64,000 nucleotides of DNA from Osmia lignaria lignaria. Lineage: Eukaryota > Arthropoda > Insecta > Hymenoptera > Megachilidae. Below, piece after piece: positions 11,054-23,944 of this stretch. The position numbers and the translations under genes were made by a program. The number at the start of each line of letters is the position of its first letter. Position 1 is the first letter of the stretch. The stretch spans positions 5,457,501 through 5,521,500 of the forward strand of contig NW_027478166.1 in assembly GCF_051020975.1 (NCBI RefSeq). The letters are read 5' to 3'. A model generated the notes under the pieces. The model saw only the letters and a program-made list of their open reading frames with translations. It made no database searches and was not told the DNA's origin.

Positions 11054-13632
11054 GATCAGAGGCGTAGTTTGTCGAGATATATCAAGATATTTAAAAGTTC
11101 CGAAGCCGCACCAACATAATAGAGATACAGAAACACCGTGGCCCCTTTCTTTGAGATAACTCTGCACAATTGCGAGCTGCAAATGCCACTTCCAGCTTTG
11201 TTGTGCAGAAGAAGAACAACAAGAAGAAGAAATATCTCGAAATATGTCCGTCAGGCCCCTTCCCTTGAGATAAATCTGCAAATATCTCGGAAACGAAGCG
11301 AGCTATGGCAAAATGTTAAGAGACCTTTTTTGTAGAGAATTAAGTTTCCTACTTTTTATGTTCTATGATATTTTTTGATCAGATGCGTAGTTCTCGAGAT
11401 ATATCAAGATATTTAAAAGTTCCGAAGCCGCACCAACATAATAGAGATACAGAAACACCGTGGCCCCTTTCTTTGAGATAACTCTGCACTATTGCGAGCT
11501 GTAAATGCCACTTCCAGCTTAGCTGTGCAGAAGAAGAACAACAAGAAGAAGAAATATTTCGAAATATGTCCGTCAGGCCCCTTCCCTTGAGATATATCTG
11601 CAAATATCTCGGAAACGAAGCGAGCTATGGCAAAATGGTAAGACACCTTTTTTGTAGAGAATTATGTTTCCTACAATTTATGTTCTATGATCTTTTTTGA
11701 TCAGAAGCGTAGTTCTCGAGATAGATCAAGATACTTAAAAGTTCCGAAGCCGCACCAAACATAATAGAGATACAGAAACACCGTGGCCCCTCTCTTTGAG
11801 ATAACTCTGCACTATTGCGAGCTGCAAATGCCACTTCCAGCTTAGCTGTGAAGAAGAAGAACAACAAGAAGAAGAAATATCTCGAAATATGTCCGTCAGG
11901 CCCCTTCCCTTGAGATAAATCTGCAAATATCTCGGAAACGAAGCGAGCTATGGCAAAATGTTAAGAGACCTTTTTTGTAGATAATTAAGTTTCCTACTTT
12001 TTATGTTCTATGATATTTTTCGATCAGAGGCGTAGTTCTCGAGATATATCAAGATATTTAAAAGTTGCGAAGCCGCACCAACATAATAGAGATACAGAAA
12101 CACCGTGGCCCCTTTCTTTGAGATAACTCTGCACTATTGCGACCTGCAAATGCCACTTCCAGCTTAGCTGTGCAGAGGAAGAACAACAAGAAGAAGAAAT
12201 ATCTCGAAATATGTCCGTCAGGCCAGTTCCTTTGAGCTGAATCTGCAAATATCTCGGAAACGAAGCGAGCTATGGCAAAATGTTAAGAGACGTTTTTTGT
12301 AGAGAATTATGTTTCCTACAATTTATGTTCTATGATATTTTTTGATCAGAAGCGTAGTTTTCGAGATATATCGAGATATTTAAAAGTTCCGATGCCGCAC
12401 CAACATAATAGGGATACAGAAACACCGTGGCCCCTTTCTTTGAGATAACTCTGCACTAGTGCGAGCCGCAAATGCCACTTCCAGCTTAGCTGTGCAGAAG
12501 AAGAACAACAAGAAGAAGAAATATCTCGAAATATGTCCGTCAGGCCACTTCCCTTGAGATAAATCTGCAAATATCTCGGAAACGAAGCGAGCTATGGCAA
12601 AATGTTAAGAGACGTTTTTTGTAGAGAATTATATTTCCTACAATTTATGTTCTATGATATTTTTTGATCAGAAGCGTAGTTCTCGAGATAGATCAAGATA
12701 CTTAAAAGTTCCGAAGCCGCACCAAACATAATAGAGATACAGAAACACCGTGGCCCCTCTCTTTGAGATAACTCTGCACTATTGCGAGCTGCAAATGCCA
12801 CTTCCAGCTTAGCTGTGCAGAAGAAGAACAACAAGAAGAAGAAATATCTCGAAATATGTCCGTCAGGCCCCTTCCCTTGAGATAAATCTGCAAATATCTC
12901 GGAAACGAAGCGAGCTATGGCAAAATGTTAAGAGACCTTTTTTGTAGATAATTAAGTTTCCTACTTTTCATGTTCTATGATATTTTTTGATCAGATGCGT
13001 AGTTCTCGAGATATATCAAGATATTTAAAAGTTGCGAAGCCGCACCAACATAATAGAGATACAGAAACACCGTGGCCCCTTTCTTTGAGATAACTCTGCA
13101 CGATTGCGAGCTGTAAATGCCACTTCCAGTTTAGCTGTGCAGAAGAAGAACAACAAGAAGAAGAAATATCTCGAAATATGTCCATCAGGACCCTTCCCTT
13201 GAGATAAATCTGCAAATATCTCGGAAACGAAGCGAGCTATGGCAAAATGTTAAGAGACCTTTTTTGTAGAGAATAATATTTCCTACAATTTACGTTCTAT
13301 GATATTTTTTGATCAGAAGCGTAGTTTTCGAGATATATCGAGATATTTAAAAGTTCCGAAGCCGCACCAACATAATAGAGATACAGAAACACCGTGGCCC
13401 CTTTCTTTGAGATAACTCTGCACTATTGCGACCTGCAAATGCCACTTCCAGCTCAGCTGTGCAGAAGAAGAACAACAAGAGGAAGAAATATCTCGAAATA
13501 TGTCCGTCAGGCCCCTTCCCTTGAGATAAATCTGCAAATATCTCGGAAACGAAGCGAGCTATGGCAAAGTGTTAAGAGACCTTTTTTGTAGAGAATTAAG
13601 TTTCCTACTTTTTATGTTCTATGATATTTTTT
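11054..13632. repeat. 8-monomer derivative of a ten-monomer HOR (order a b e f g e h i)
   Basis: Monomers start at 11054, 11377, 11699, 12022, 12344, 12666, 12989 and 13311. The letters refer to the full ten-monomer unit at 13633. Types c and d are missing. The bases just before 11699 are those that precede type c (GATCTTTTTTGATCAG), but the monomer itself is type e, with GATAGATCAAG and CACCAAACATA. The crossover therefore lies within about 22 bp, between 11692 and 11715. Span is 2,579 bp. Confidence 0.85.
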
Positions 13633-16600
13633 GATCAGATGCGTAGTTTGTCGAGATATATCAAGATATTTAAAAGTTCCGAAGCCGCACCAACATAATA
13701 GAGATACAGAAACACCGTGGCCCCTTTCTTTGAGATAACTCTGCACAATTGCGAGCTGCAAATGCCACTTCCAGCTTTGTTGTGCAGAAGAAGAACAACA
13801 AGAAGAAGAAATATCTCGAAATATGTCCGTCAGGCCCCTTCCCTTGAGATAAATCTGCAAATATCTCGGAAACGAAGCGAGCTATGGCAAAATGTTAAGA
13901 GACCTTTTTTGTAGAGAATTAAGTTTCCTACTTTTTATGTTCTATGATATTTTTTGATCAGATGCGTAGTTCTCGAGATATATCAAGATATTTAAAAGTT
14001 CCGAAGCCGCACCAACATAATAGAGATACAGAAACACCGTGGCCCCTTTCTTTGAGATAACTCTGCACTATTGCGAGCTGTAAATGCCACTTCCAGCTTA
14101 GCTGTGCAGAAGAAGAACAACAAGAAGAAGAAATATTTCGAAATATGTCCGTCAGGCCCCTTCCCTTGAGATATATCTGCAAATATCTCGGAAACGAAGC
14201 GAGCTATGGCAAAATGGTAAGACACCTTTTTTGTAGAGAATTATGTTTCCTACAATTTATGTTCTATGATCTTTTTTGATCAGAAGCGTAGTTTTCGAGA
14301 TATATCGAGATATTTAAAAGTTCCGAAGCCGCACCAACATAATAGAGATACAGAAACACCGTGGCCCCTTTCTTTGAGATAACTCTGCACTAGTGCGAGC
14401 CGCAAATGCCACTTCCAGCTTAGCTGTGCAGAAGAAGAACAACAAGAAGAAGAAATATCTCGAAATATGTCCGTCAGGCCCCTTGCCTTGAGATAAATCT
14501 GCAAATATCTCGGCAACGAAGCGAGCTATGGCAAAATGTTAAGAGACCTTTTTTGTAGAGAATTAAGTTTCCTACTTTTTATGTTCTATGATATTTTTTG
14601 ATCAGATGCGTAGTTCTCGAGATATATCAAGATATTCAAAAGTTCCGAAGCCGCACCAACATAATAGAGATACAGAAACACCGTGGCCCCTTTCTTTGAG
14701 ATAACTCTGCACTATTGCGAGCTGCAAATGCCACTTCCAGCTTAGCTGTGCAGAGGAAGAACAACAAGAAGAAGAAATATCTCGAAATATGTCCGTCAGG
14801 CCACTTCCCTTGAGATAAATCTGCAAATATCTCGGAAACGAAGCGAGCTATGGCAAAATGTTAAGAGACGTTTTTTGTAGAGAATTATATTTCCTACAAT
14901 TTATGTTCTATGATATTTTTTGATCAGAAGCGTAGTTCTCGAGATAGATCAAGATACTTAAAAGTTCCGAAGCCGCACCAAACATAATAGAGATACAGAA
15001 ACACCGTGGCCCCTCTCTTTGAGATAACTCTGCACTATTGCGAGCTGCAAATGCCACTTCCAGCTTAGCTGTGCAGAAGAAGAACAACAAGAAGAAGAAA
15101 TATCTCGAAATATGTCCGTCAGGCCCCTTCCCTTGAGATAAATCTGCAAATATCTCGGAAACGAAGCGAGCTATGGCAAAATGTTAAGAGACCTTTTTTG
15201 TAGATAATTAAGTTTCCTACTTTTTATGTTCTATGATATTTTTCGATCAGAGGCGTAGTTCTCGAGATATATCAAGATATTTAAAAGTTGCGAAGCCGCA
15301 CCAACATAATAGAGATACAGAAACACCGTGGCCCCTTTCTTTGAGATAACTCTGCACTATTGCGACCTGCAAATGCCACTTCCAGCTTAGCTGTGCAGAG
15401 GAAGAACAACAAGAAGAAGAAATATCTCGAAATATGTCCGTCAGGCCAGTTCCTTTGAGCTGAATCTGCAAATATCTCGGAAACGAAGCGAGCTATGGCA
15501 AAATGTTAAGAGACGTTTTTTGTAGAGAATTATGTTTCCTACAATTTATGTTCTATGATATTTTTTGATCAGAAGCGTAGTTTTCGAGATATATCGAGAT
15601 ATTTAAAAGTTCCGAAGCCGCACCAACATAATAGGGATACAGAAACACCGTGGCCCCTTTCTTTGAGATAACTCTGCACTAGTGCGAGCCGCAAATGCCA
15701 CTTCCAGCTTAGCTGTGCAGAAGAAGAACAACAAGAAGAAGAAATATCTCGAAATATGTCCGTCAGGCCACTTCCCTTGAGATAAATCTGCAAATATCTC
15801 GGAAACGAAGCGAGCTATGGCAAAATGTTAAGAGACGTTTTTTGTAGAGAATTATATTTCCTACAATTTATGTTCTATGATATTTTTTGATCAGAAGCGT
15901 AGTTCTCGAGATAGATCAAGATACTTAAAAGTTCCGAAGCCGCACCAAACATAATAGAGATACAGAAACACCGTGGCCCCTCTCTTTGAGATAACTCTGC
16001 ACTATTGCGAGCTGCAAATGCCACTTCCAGCTTAGCTGTGCAGAAGAAGAACAACAAGAAGAAGAAATATCTCGAAATATGTCCGTCAGGCCCCTTCCCT
16101 TGAGATAAATCTGCAAATATCTCGGAAACGAAGCGAGCTATGGCAAAAAGTTAAGAGACCTTTTTTGTAGATAATTAAGTTTCCTACTTTTCATGTTCTA
16201 TGATATTTTTTGATCAGATGCGTAGTTCTCGAGATATATCAAGATATTTAAAAGTTGCGAAGCCGCACCAACATAATAGAGATACAGAAACACCGTGGCC
16301 CCTTTCTTTGAGATAACTCTGCACGATTGCGAGCTGTAAATGCCACTTCCAGTTTAGCTGTGCAGAAGAAGAACAACAAGAAGAAGAAATATCTCGAAAT
16401 ATGTCCATCAGGACCCTTCCCTTGAGATAAATCTGCAAATATCTCGGAAACGAAGCGAGCTATGGCAAAATGTTAAGAGACCTTTTTTGTAGAGAATAAT
16501 ATTTCCTACAATTTACGTTCTATGATATTTTTTGATCAGAAGCGTAGTTTTCGAGATATATCGAGATATTTAAAAGTTCCGAAGCCGCACCAACATAATA

Positions 16601-16855
16601 GAGATACAGAAACACCGTGGCCCCTTTCTTTGAGATAACTCTGCACTATTGCGACCTGCAAATGCCACTTCCAGCTCAGCTGTGCAGAAGAAGAACAACA
16701 AGAGGAAGAAATATCTCGAAATATGTCCGTCAGGCCCCTTCCCTTGAGATAAATCTGCAAATATCTCGGAAACGAAGCGAGCTATGGCAAAGTGTTAAGA
16801 GACCTTTTTTGTAGAGAATTAAGTTTCCTACTTTTTATGTTCTATGATATTTTTT
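13633..16855. repeat. Full 10-monomer HOR unit, 3,223 bp (order a b c d e f g e h i)
   Basis: Monomers start at 13633 (a), 13956 (b), 14278 (c), 14600 (d), 14922 (e), 15245 (f), 15567 (g), 15889 (e), 16212 (h) and 16534 (i). Marks: a, GCACAATTGCG and GCTTTGTTGTG; b, AAATATTTCG; c, CCCCTTGCC and CTCGGCAACG; d, GATATTCAAAAG; e, GATAGATC and the 1-bp insertion CCAAACATA; f, TTTCGATCAGAGG and TTTGAGCTGAATC; g, ATAGGGAT with GGCCACTT; h, GCACGATTG and CCATCAGGAC; i, GCTCAGCTG, AGAGGAAG and CAAAGTGTT. Neighbouring blocks are explained as deletion products of this order. Confidence 0.88.
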
Positions 16856-18788
16856 GATCAGATGCGTAGTTCTCGAGATATATCAAGATATTTAAAAGTT
16901 CCGAAGCCGCACCAACATAATAGAGATACAGAAACACCGTGGCCCCTTTCTTTGAGATAACTCTGCACAATTGCGAGCTGCAAATGCCACTTCCAGCTTT
17001 GTTGTGCAGAAGAAGAACAACAAGAAGAAGAAATATCTCGAAATATGTCCGTCAGGCCCCTTCCCTTGAGATAAATCTGCAAATATCTCGGAAACGAAGC
17101 GAGCTATGGCAAAATGTTAAGAGACCTTTTTTGTAGAGAATTAAGTTTCCTACTTTTTACGTTCTATGATATTTTTTGATCAGATGCGTAGTTCTCGAGA
17201 TATATCAAGATATTTAAAAGTTCCGAAGCCGCACCAACATAATAGAGATACAGAAACACCGTGGCCCCTTTCTTTGAGATAACTCTGCACTATTGCGAGC
17301 TGTAAATGCCACTTCCAGCTTAGCTGTGCAGAAGAAGAACAACAAGAAGAAGAAACATTTCGAAATATGTCCGTCAGGCCCCTTCCCTTGAGATATATCT
17401 GCAAATATCTCGGAAACGAAGCGAGCTATGGCAAAATGTTAAGACACCTTTTTTGTAGAGAATTATGTTTCCTACAATTTATGTTCTATGATCTTTTTTG
17501 ATCAGAAGCGTAGTTTTCGAGATATATCGAGATATTTAAAAGTTCCGAAGCCGCACCAACATAATAGAGATACAGAAACACCGTGGCCCCTTTCTTTGAG
17601 ATAACTCTGCACTAGTGCGAGCCGCAAATGCCACTTCCAGCTTAGCTGTGCAGAAGAAGAACAACAAGAAGAAGAAATATCTCGAAATATGTCCGTCAGG
17701 CCACTTCCCTTGAGATAAATCTGCAAATATCTCGGAAACGAAGCGAGCTATGGCAAAATGTTAAGGGACGTTTTTTGTAGAGAATTATATTTCCTACAAT
17801 TTATGTTCTATGATATTTTTTGATCAGAAGCGTAGTTCTCGAGATAGATCAAGATACTTAAAAGTTCCGAAGCCGCACCAAACATAATAGAGATACAGAA
17901 ACACCGTGGCCCCTCTCTTTGAGATAACTCTGCACTATTGCGAGCTGCAAATGCCACTTCCAGCTTAGCTGTGCAGAAGAAGAACAACAAGAAGAAGAAA
18001 TATCTCGAAATATGTCCGTCAGGCCCCTTCCCTTGAGATAAATCTGCAAATATCTCGGAAACGAAGCGAGCTATGGCAAAATGTTAAGAGACCTTTTTTG
18101 TAGATAATTAAGTTTCCTACTTTTCATGTTCTATGATATTTTTTGATCAGATGCGTAGTTCTCGAGATATATCAAGATATTTAAAAGTTGCGAAGCCGCA
18201 CCAACATAATAGAGATACAGAAACACCGTGGCCCCTTTCTTTGAGATAACTCTGCACGATTGCGAGCTGTAAATGCCACTTCCAGTTTAGCTGTGCAGAA
18301 GAAGAACAACAAGAAGAAGAAATATCTCGAAATATGTCCATCAGGACCCTTCCCTTGAGATAAATCTGCAAATATCTCGGAAACGAAGCGAGCTATGGCA
18401 AAATGTTAAGAGACCTTTTTTGTAGAGAATAATATTTCCTACAATTTACGTTCTATGATATTTTTTGATCAGAAGCGTAGTTTTCGAGATATATCGAGAT
18501 ATTTAAAAGTTCCGAAGCCGCACCAACATAATAGAGATACAGAAACACCGTGGCCCCTTTCTTTGAGATAACTCTGCACTATTGCGACCTGCAAATGCCA
18601 CTTCCAGCTCAGCTGTGCAGAAGAAGAACAACAAGAGGAAGAAATATCTCGAAATATGTCCGTCAGGCCCCTTCCCTTGAGATAAATCTGCAAATATCTC
18701 GGAAACGAAGCGAGCTATGGCAAAGTGTTAAGAGACCTTTTTTGTAGAGAATTAAGTTTCCTACTTTTTATGTTCTATGATATTTTTT
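16856..18788. repeat. 6-monomer derivative of the ten-monomer HOR (order a b c/g e h i)
   Basis: Monomers start at 16856, 17178, 17500, 17822, 18145 and 18467. Monomer 17500 starts as type c (preceded by GATCTTTTTT, with ATAGAGAT at 17568) and ends as type g (GGCCACTT at 17703, then the GACGTTTTTTG tail). A crossover in 17568-17703 thus removed the equivalent of four monomers. The a slot here lacks the GTTTGTCGAG insertion of 13633, so it is 322 bp. Confidence 0.85.
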
Positions 18789-21366
18789 GATCAGATGCGT
18801 AGTTCTCGAGATATATCAAGATATTTAAAAGTTCCGAAGCCGCACCAACATAATAGAGATACAGAAACACCGTGGCCCCTTTCTTTGACATAACTCTGCA
18901 CAATTGCGAGCTGCAAATGCCACTTCCAGCTTTGTTGTGCAGAAGAAGAACAACAAGAAGAAGAAATATCTCGAAATATGTCCGTCAGGCCCCTTCCCTT
19001 GAGATAAATCTGCAAATATCTCGGAAACGAAGCGAGCTATGGCAAAATGTTAAGAGACCTTTTTTGTAGAGAATTAAGTTTCCTACTTTTTATGTTCTAT
19101 GATATTTTTTGATCAGATGCGTAGTTCTCGAGATATATCAAGATATTTAAAAGTTCCGAAGCCGCACCAACATAATAGAGATACAGAAACACCGTGGCCC
19201 CTTTCTTTGAGATAACTCTGCACTATTGCGAGCTGTAAATGCCACTTCCAGCTTAGCTGTGCAGAAGAAGAACAACAAGAAGAAGAAACATTTCGAAATA
19301 TGTCCGTCAGGCCCCTTCCCTTGAGATATATCTGCAAATATCTCGGAAACGAAGCGAGCTATGGCAAAATGTTAAGACACCTTTTTTGTAGAGAATTATG
19401 TTTCCTACAATTTATGTTCTATGATCTTTTTTGATCAGAAGCGTAGTTTTCGAGATATATCGAGATATTTAAAAGTTCCGAAGCCGCACCAACATAATAG
19501 AGATACAGAAACACCGTGGCCCCTTTCTTTGAGATAACTCTGCACTAGTGCGAGCCGCAAATGCCACTTCCAGCTTAGCTGTGCAGAAGAAGAACAACAA
19601 GAAGAAGAAATATCTCGAAATATGTCCGTCAGGCCCCTTGCCTTGAGATAAATCTGCAAATATCTCGGCAACGAAGCGAGCTATGGCAAAATGTTAAGAG
19701 ACCTTTTTTGTAGAGAATTAAGTTTCCTACTTTTTATGTTCTATGATATTTTTTGATCAGATGCGTAGTTCTCGAGATATATCAAGATATTCAAAAGTTC
19801 CGAAGCCGCACCAACATAATAGAGATACAGAAACACCGTGGCCCCTTTCTTTGAGATAACTCTGCACTATTGCGAGCTGCAAATGCCACTTCCAGCTTAG
19901 CTGTGCAGAGGAAGAACAACAAGAAGAAGAAATATCTCGAAATATGTCCGTCAGGCCACTTCCCTTGAGATAAATCTGCAAATATCTCGGAAACGAAGCG
20001 AGCTATGGCAAAATGTTAAGAGACGTTTTTTGTAGAGAATTATATTTCCTACAATTTATGTTCTATGATATTTTTTGATCAGAAGCGTAGTTCTCGAGAT
20101 AGATCAAGATACTTAAAAGTTCCGAAGCCGCACCAAACATAATAGAGATACAGAAACACCGTGGCCCCTCTCTTTGAGATAACTCTGCACTATTGCGAGC
20201 TGCAAATGCCACTTCCAGCTTAGCTGTGCAGAAGAAGAACAACAAGAAGAAGAAATATCTCGAAATATGTCCGTCAGGCCCCTTCCCTTGAGATAAATCT
20301 GCAAATATCTCGGAAACGAAGCGAGCTATGGCAAAATGTTAAGAGACCTTTTTTGTAGATAATTAAGTTTCCTACTTTTTATGTTCTATGATATTTTTCG
20401 ATCAGAGGCGTAGTTCTCGAGATATATCAAGATATTTAAAAGTTGCGAAGCCGCACCAACATAATAGAGATACAGAAACACCGTGGCCCCTTTCTTTGAG
20501 ATAACTCTGCACTATTGCGACCTGCAAATGCCACTTCCAGCTTAGCTGTGCAGAGGAAGAACAACAAGAAGAAGAAATATCTCGAAATATGTCCGTCAGG
20601 CCAGTTCCTTTGAGCTGAATCTGCAAATATCTCGGAAACGAAGCGAGCTATGGCAAAATGTTAAGAGACGTTTTTTGTAGAGAATTATGTTTCCTACAAT
20701 TTATGTTCTATGATATTTTTTGATCAGAAGCGTAGTTTTCGAGATATATCGAGATATTTAAAAGTTCCGAAGCCGCACCAACATAATAGGGATACAGAAA
20801 CACCGTGGCCCCTTTCTTTGAGATAACTCTGCACTAGTGCGAGCCGCAAATGCCACTTCCAGCTTAGCTGTGCAGAAGAAGAACAACAAGAAGAAGAAAT
20901 ATCTCGAAATATGTCCGTCAGGCCACTTCCCTTGAGATAAATCTGCAAATATCTCGGAAACGAAGCGAGCTATGGCAAAATGTTAAGAGACGTTTTTTGT
21001 AGAGAATTATATTTCCTACAATTTATGTTCTATGATATTTTTTGATCAGAAGCGTAGTTCTCGAGATAGATCAAGATACTTAAAAGTTCCGAAGCCGCAC
21101 CAAACATAATAGAGATACAGAAACACCGTGGCCCCTCTCTTTGAGATAACTCTGCACTATTGCGAGCTGGAAATGCCACTTCCAGTTTTGCTGTGCAGAA
21201 GAAGAACAACAAGAAGAAGAAATATCTCGAAATATGTCCGTCAGGCCCCTTCACTTGAGATAAATCTGCAAATATCTCGGAAACGAAGCGAGCTATGGCA
21301 AAGTGTTAAGAGACCTTTTTTGTAGAGAATTAAGTTTCCTACTTTTTATGTTCTATGATATTTTTT
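18789..21366. repeat. 8-monomer derivative, first copy of a 2,578-bp tandem HOR (a b c d e f g e')
   Basis: Monomers start at 18789, 19111, 19433, 19755, 20077, 20400, 20722 and 21044. Types h and i are missing. The last monomer, e', has the type e front half (GATAGATC, CCAAACATA, CCCCTCTCTTT) and a different back half (GAGCTGGAAATG, CAGTTTTGCTG, CTTCACTTG, CAAAGTGTT), like the monomer at 24267. The a slot carries TTTGACATAAC, absent from earlier a monomers. Confidence 0.87.
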
Positions 21367-23944
21367 GATCAGATGCGTAGTTCTCGAGATATATCAAGAT
21401 ATTTAAAAGTTCCGAAGCCGCACCAACATAATAGAGATACAGAAACACCGTGGCCCCTTTCTTTGACATAACTCTGCACAATTGCGAGCTGCAAATGCCA
21501 CTTCCAGCTTTGTTGTGCAGAAGAAGAACAACAAGAAGAAGAAATATCTCGAAATATGTCCGTCAGGCCCCTTCCCTTGAGATAAATCTGCAAATATCTC
21601 GGAAACGAAGCGAGCTATGGCAAAATGTTAAGAGACCTTTTTTGTAGAGAATTAAGTTTCCTACTTTTTATGTTCTATGATATTTTTTGATCAGATGCGT
21701 AGTTCTCGAGATATATCAAGATATTTAAAAGTTCCGAAGCCGCACCAACATAATAGAGATACAGAAACACCGTGGCCCCTTTCTTTGAGATAACTCTGCA
21801 CTATTGCGAGCTGTAAATGCCACTTCCAGCTTAGCTGTGCAGAAGAAGAACAACAAGAAGAAGAAACATTTCGAAATATGTCCGTCAGGCCCCTTCCCTT
21901 GAGATATATCTGCAAATATCTCGGAAACGAAGCGAGCTATGGCAAAATGTTAAGACACCTTTTTTGTAGAGAATTATGTTTCCTACAATTTATGTTCTAT
22001 GATCTTTTTTGATCAGAAGCGTAGTTTTCGAGATATATCGAGATATTTAAAAGTTCCGAAGCCGCACCAACATAATAGAGATACAGAAACACCGTGGCCC
22101 CTTTCTTTGAGATAACTCTGCACTAGTGCGAGCCGCAAATGCCACTTCCAGCTTAGCTGTGCAGAAGAAGAACAACAAGAAGAAGAAATATCTCGAAATA
22201 TGTCCGTCAGGCCCCTTGCCTTGAGATAAATCTGCAAATATCTCGGCAACGAAGCGAGCTATGGCAAAATGTTAAGAGACCTTTTTTGTAGAGAATTAAG
22301 TTTCCTACTTTTTATGTTCTATGATATTTTTTGATCAGATGCGTAGTTCTCGAGATATATCAAGATATTCAAAAGTTCCGAAGCCGCACCAACATAATAG
22401 AGATACAGAAACACCGTGGCCCCTTTCTTTGAGATAACTCTGCACTATTGCGAGCTGCAAATGCCACTTCCAGCTTAGCTGTGCAGAGGAAGAACAACAA
22501 GAAGAAGAAATATCTCGAAATATGTCCGTCAGGCCACTTCCCTTGAGATAAATCTGCAAATATCTCGGAAACGAAGCGAGCTATGGCAAAATGTTAAGAG
22601 ACGTTTTTTGTAGAGAATTATATTTCCTACAATTTATGTTCTATGATATTTTTTGATCAGAAGCGTAGTTCTCGAGATAGATCAAGATACTTAAAAGTTC
22701 CGAAGCCGCACCAAACATAATAGAGATACAGAAACACCGTGGCCCCTCTCTTTGAGATAACTCTGCACTATTGCGAGCTGCAAATGCCACTTCCAGCTTA
22801 GCTGTGCAGAAGAAGAACAACAAGAAGAAGAAATATCTCGAAATATGTCCGTCAGGCCCCTTCCCTTGAGATAAATCTGCAAATATCTCGGAAACGAAGC
22901 GAGCTATGGCAAAATGTTAAGAGACCTTTTTTGTAGATAATTAAGTTTCCTACTTTTTATGTTCTATGATATTTTTCGATCAGAGGCGTAGTTCTCGAGA
23001 TATATCAAGATATTTAAAAGTTGCGAAGCCGCACCAACATAATAGAGATACAGAAACACCGTGGCCCCTTTCTTTGAGATAACTCTGCACTATTGCGACC
23101 TGCAAATGCCACTTCCAGCTTAGCTGTGCAGAGGAAGAACAACAAGAAGAAGAAATATCTCGAAATATGTCCGTCAGGCCAGTTCCTTTGAGCTGAATCT
23201 GCAAATATCTCGGAAACGAAGCGAGCTATGGCAAAATGTTAAGAGACGTTTTTTGTAGAGAATTATGTTTCCTACAATTTATGTTCTATGATATTTTTTG
23301 ATCAGAAGCGTAGTTTTCGAGATATATCGAGATATTTAAAAGTTCCGAAGCCGCACCAACATAATAGGGATACAGAAACACCGTGGCCCCTTTCTTTGAG
23401 ATAACTCTGCACTAGTGCGAGCCGCAAATGCCACTTCCAGCTTAGCTGTGCAGAAGAAGAACGACAAGAAGAAGAAATATCTCGAAATATGTCCGTCAGG
23501 CCACTTCCCTTGAGATAAATCTGCAAATATCTCGGAAACGAAGCGAGCTATGGCAAAATGTTAAGAGACGTTTTTTGTAGAGAATTATATTTCCTACAAT
23601 TTATGTTCTATGATATTTTTTGATCAGAAGCGTAGTTCTCGAGATAGATCAAGATACTTAAAAGTTCCGAAGCCGCACCAAACATAATAGAGATACAGAA
23701 ACACCGTGGCCCCTCTCTTTGAGATAACTCTGCACTATTGCGAGCTGGAAATGCCACTTCCAGTTTTGCTGTGCAGAAGAAGAACAACAAGAAGAAGAAA
23801 TATCTCGAAATATGTCCGTCAGGCCCCTTCACTTGAGATAAATCTGCAAATATCTCGGAAACGAAGCGAGCTATGGCAAAGTGTTAAGAGACCTTTTTTG
23901 TAGAGAATTAAGTTTCCTACTTTTTATGTTCTATGATATTTTTT
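21367..23944. repeat. 8-monomer derivative, second copy of the 2,578-bp tandem HOR
   Basis: Monomers start at 21367, 21689, 22011, 22333, 22655, 22978, 23300 and 23622 and repeat 18789-21366 slot for slot, including TTTGACATAAC and the hybrid last monomer. The only difference I noticed is G at 23463 (GAACGACAAG) where the first copy has A. The near-identity over 2.6 kb points to a very recent duplication or strong conversion. Confidence 0.9.

Noticed and set aside
11685..11926. Overlapping 60- and 63-codon open frames in the 323-bp monomers, which could be read as a frameshifted gene
   Set aside because: They are two halves of the same spurious frame split by the CCAAACATA insertion. Since the parent frame is not a gene, this is not a pseudogene.
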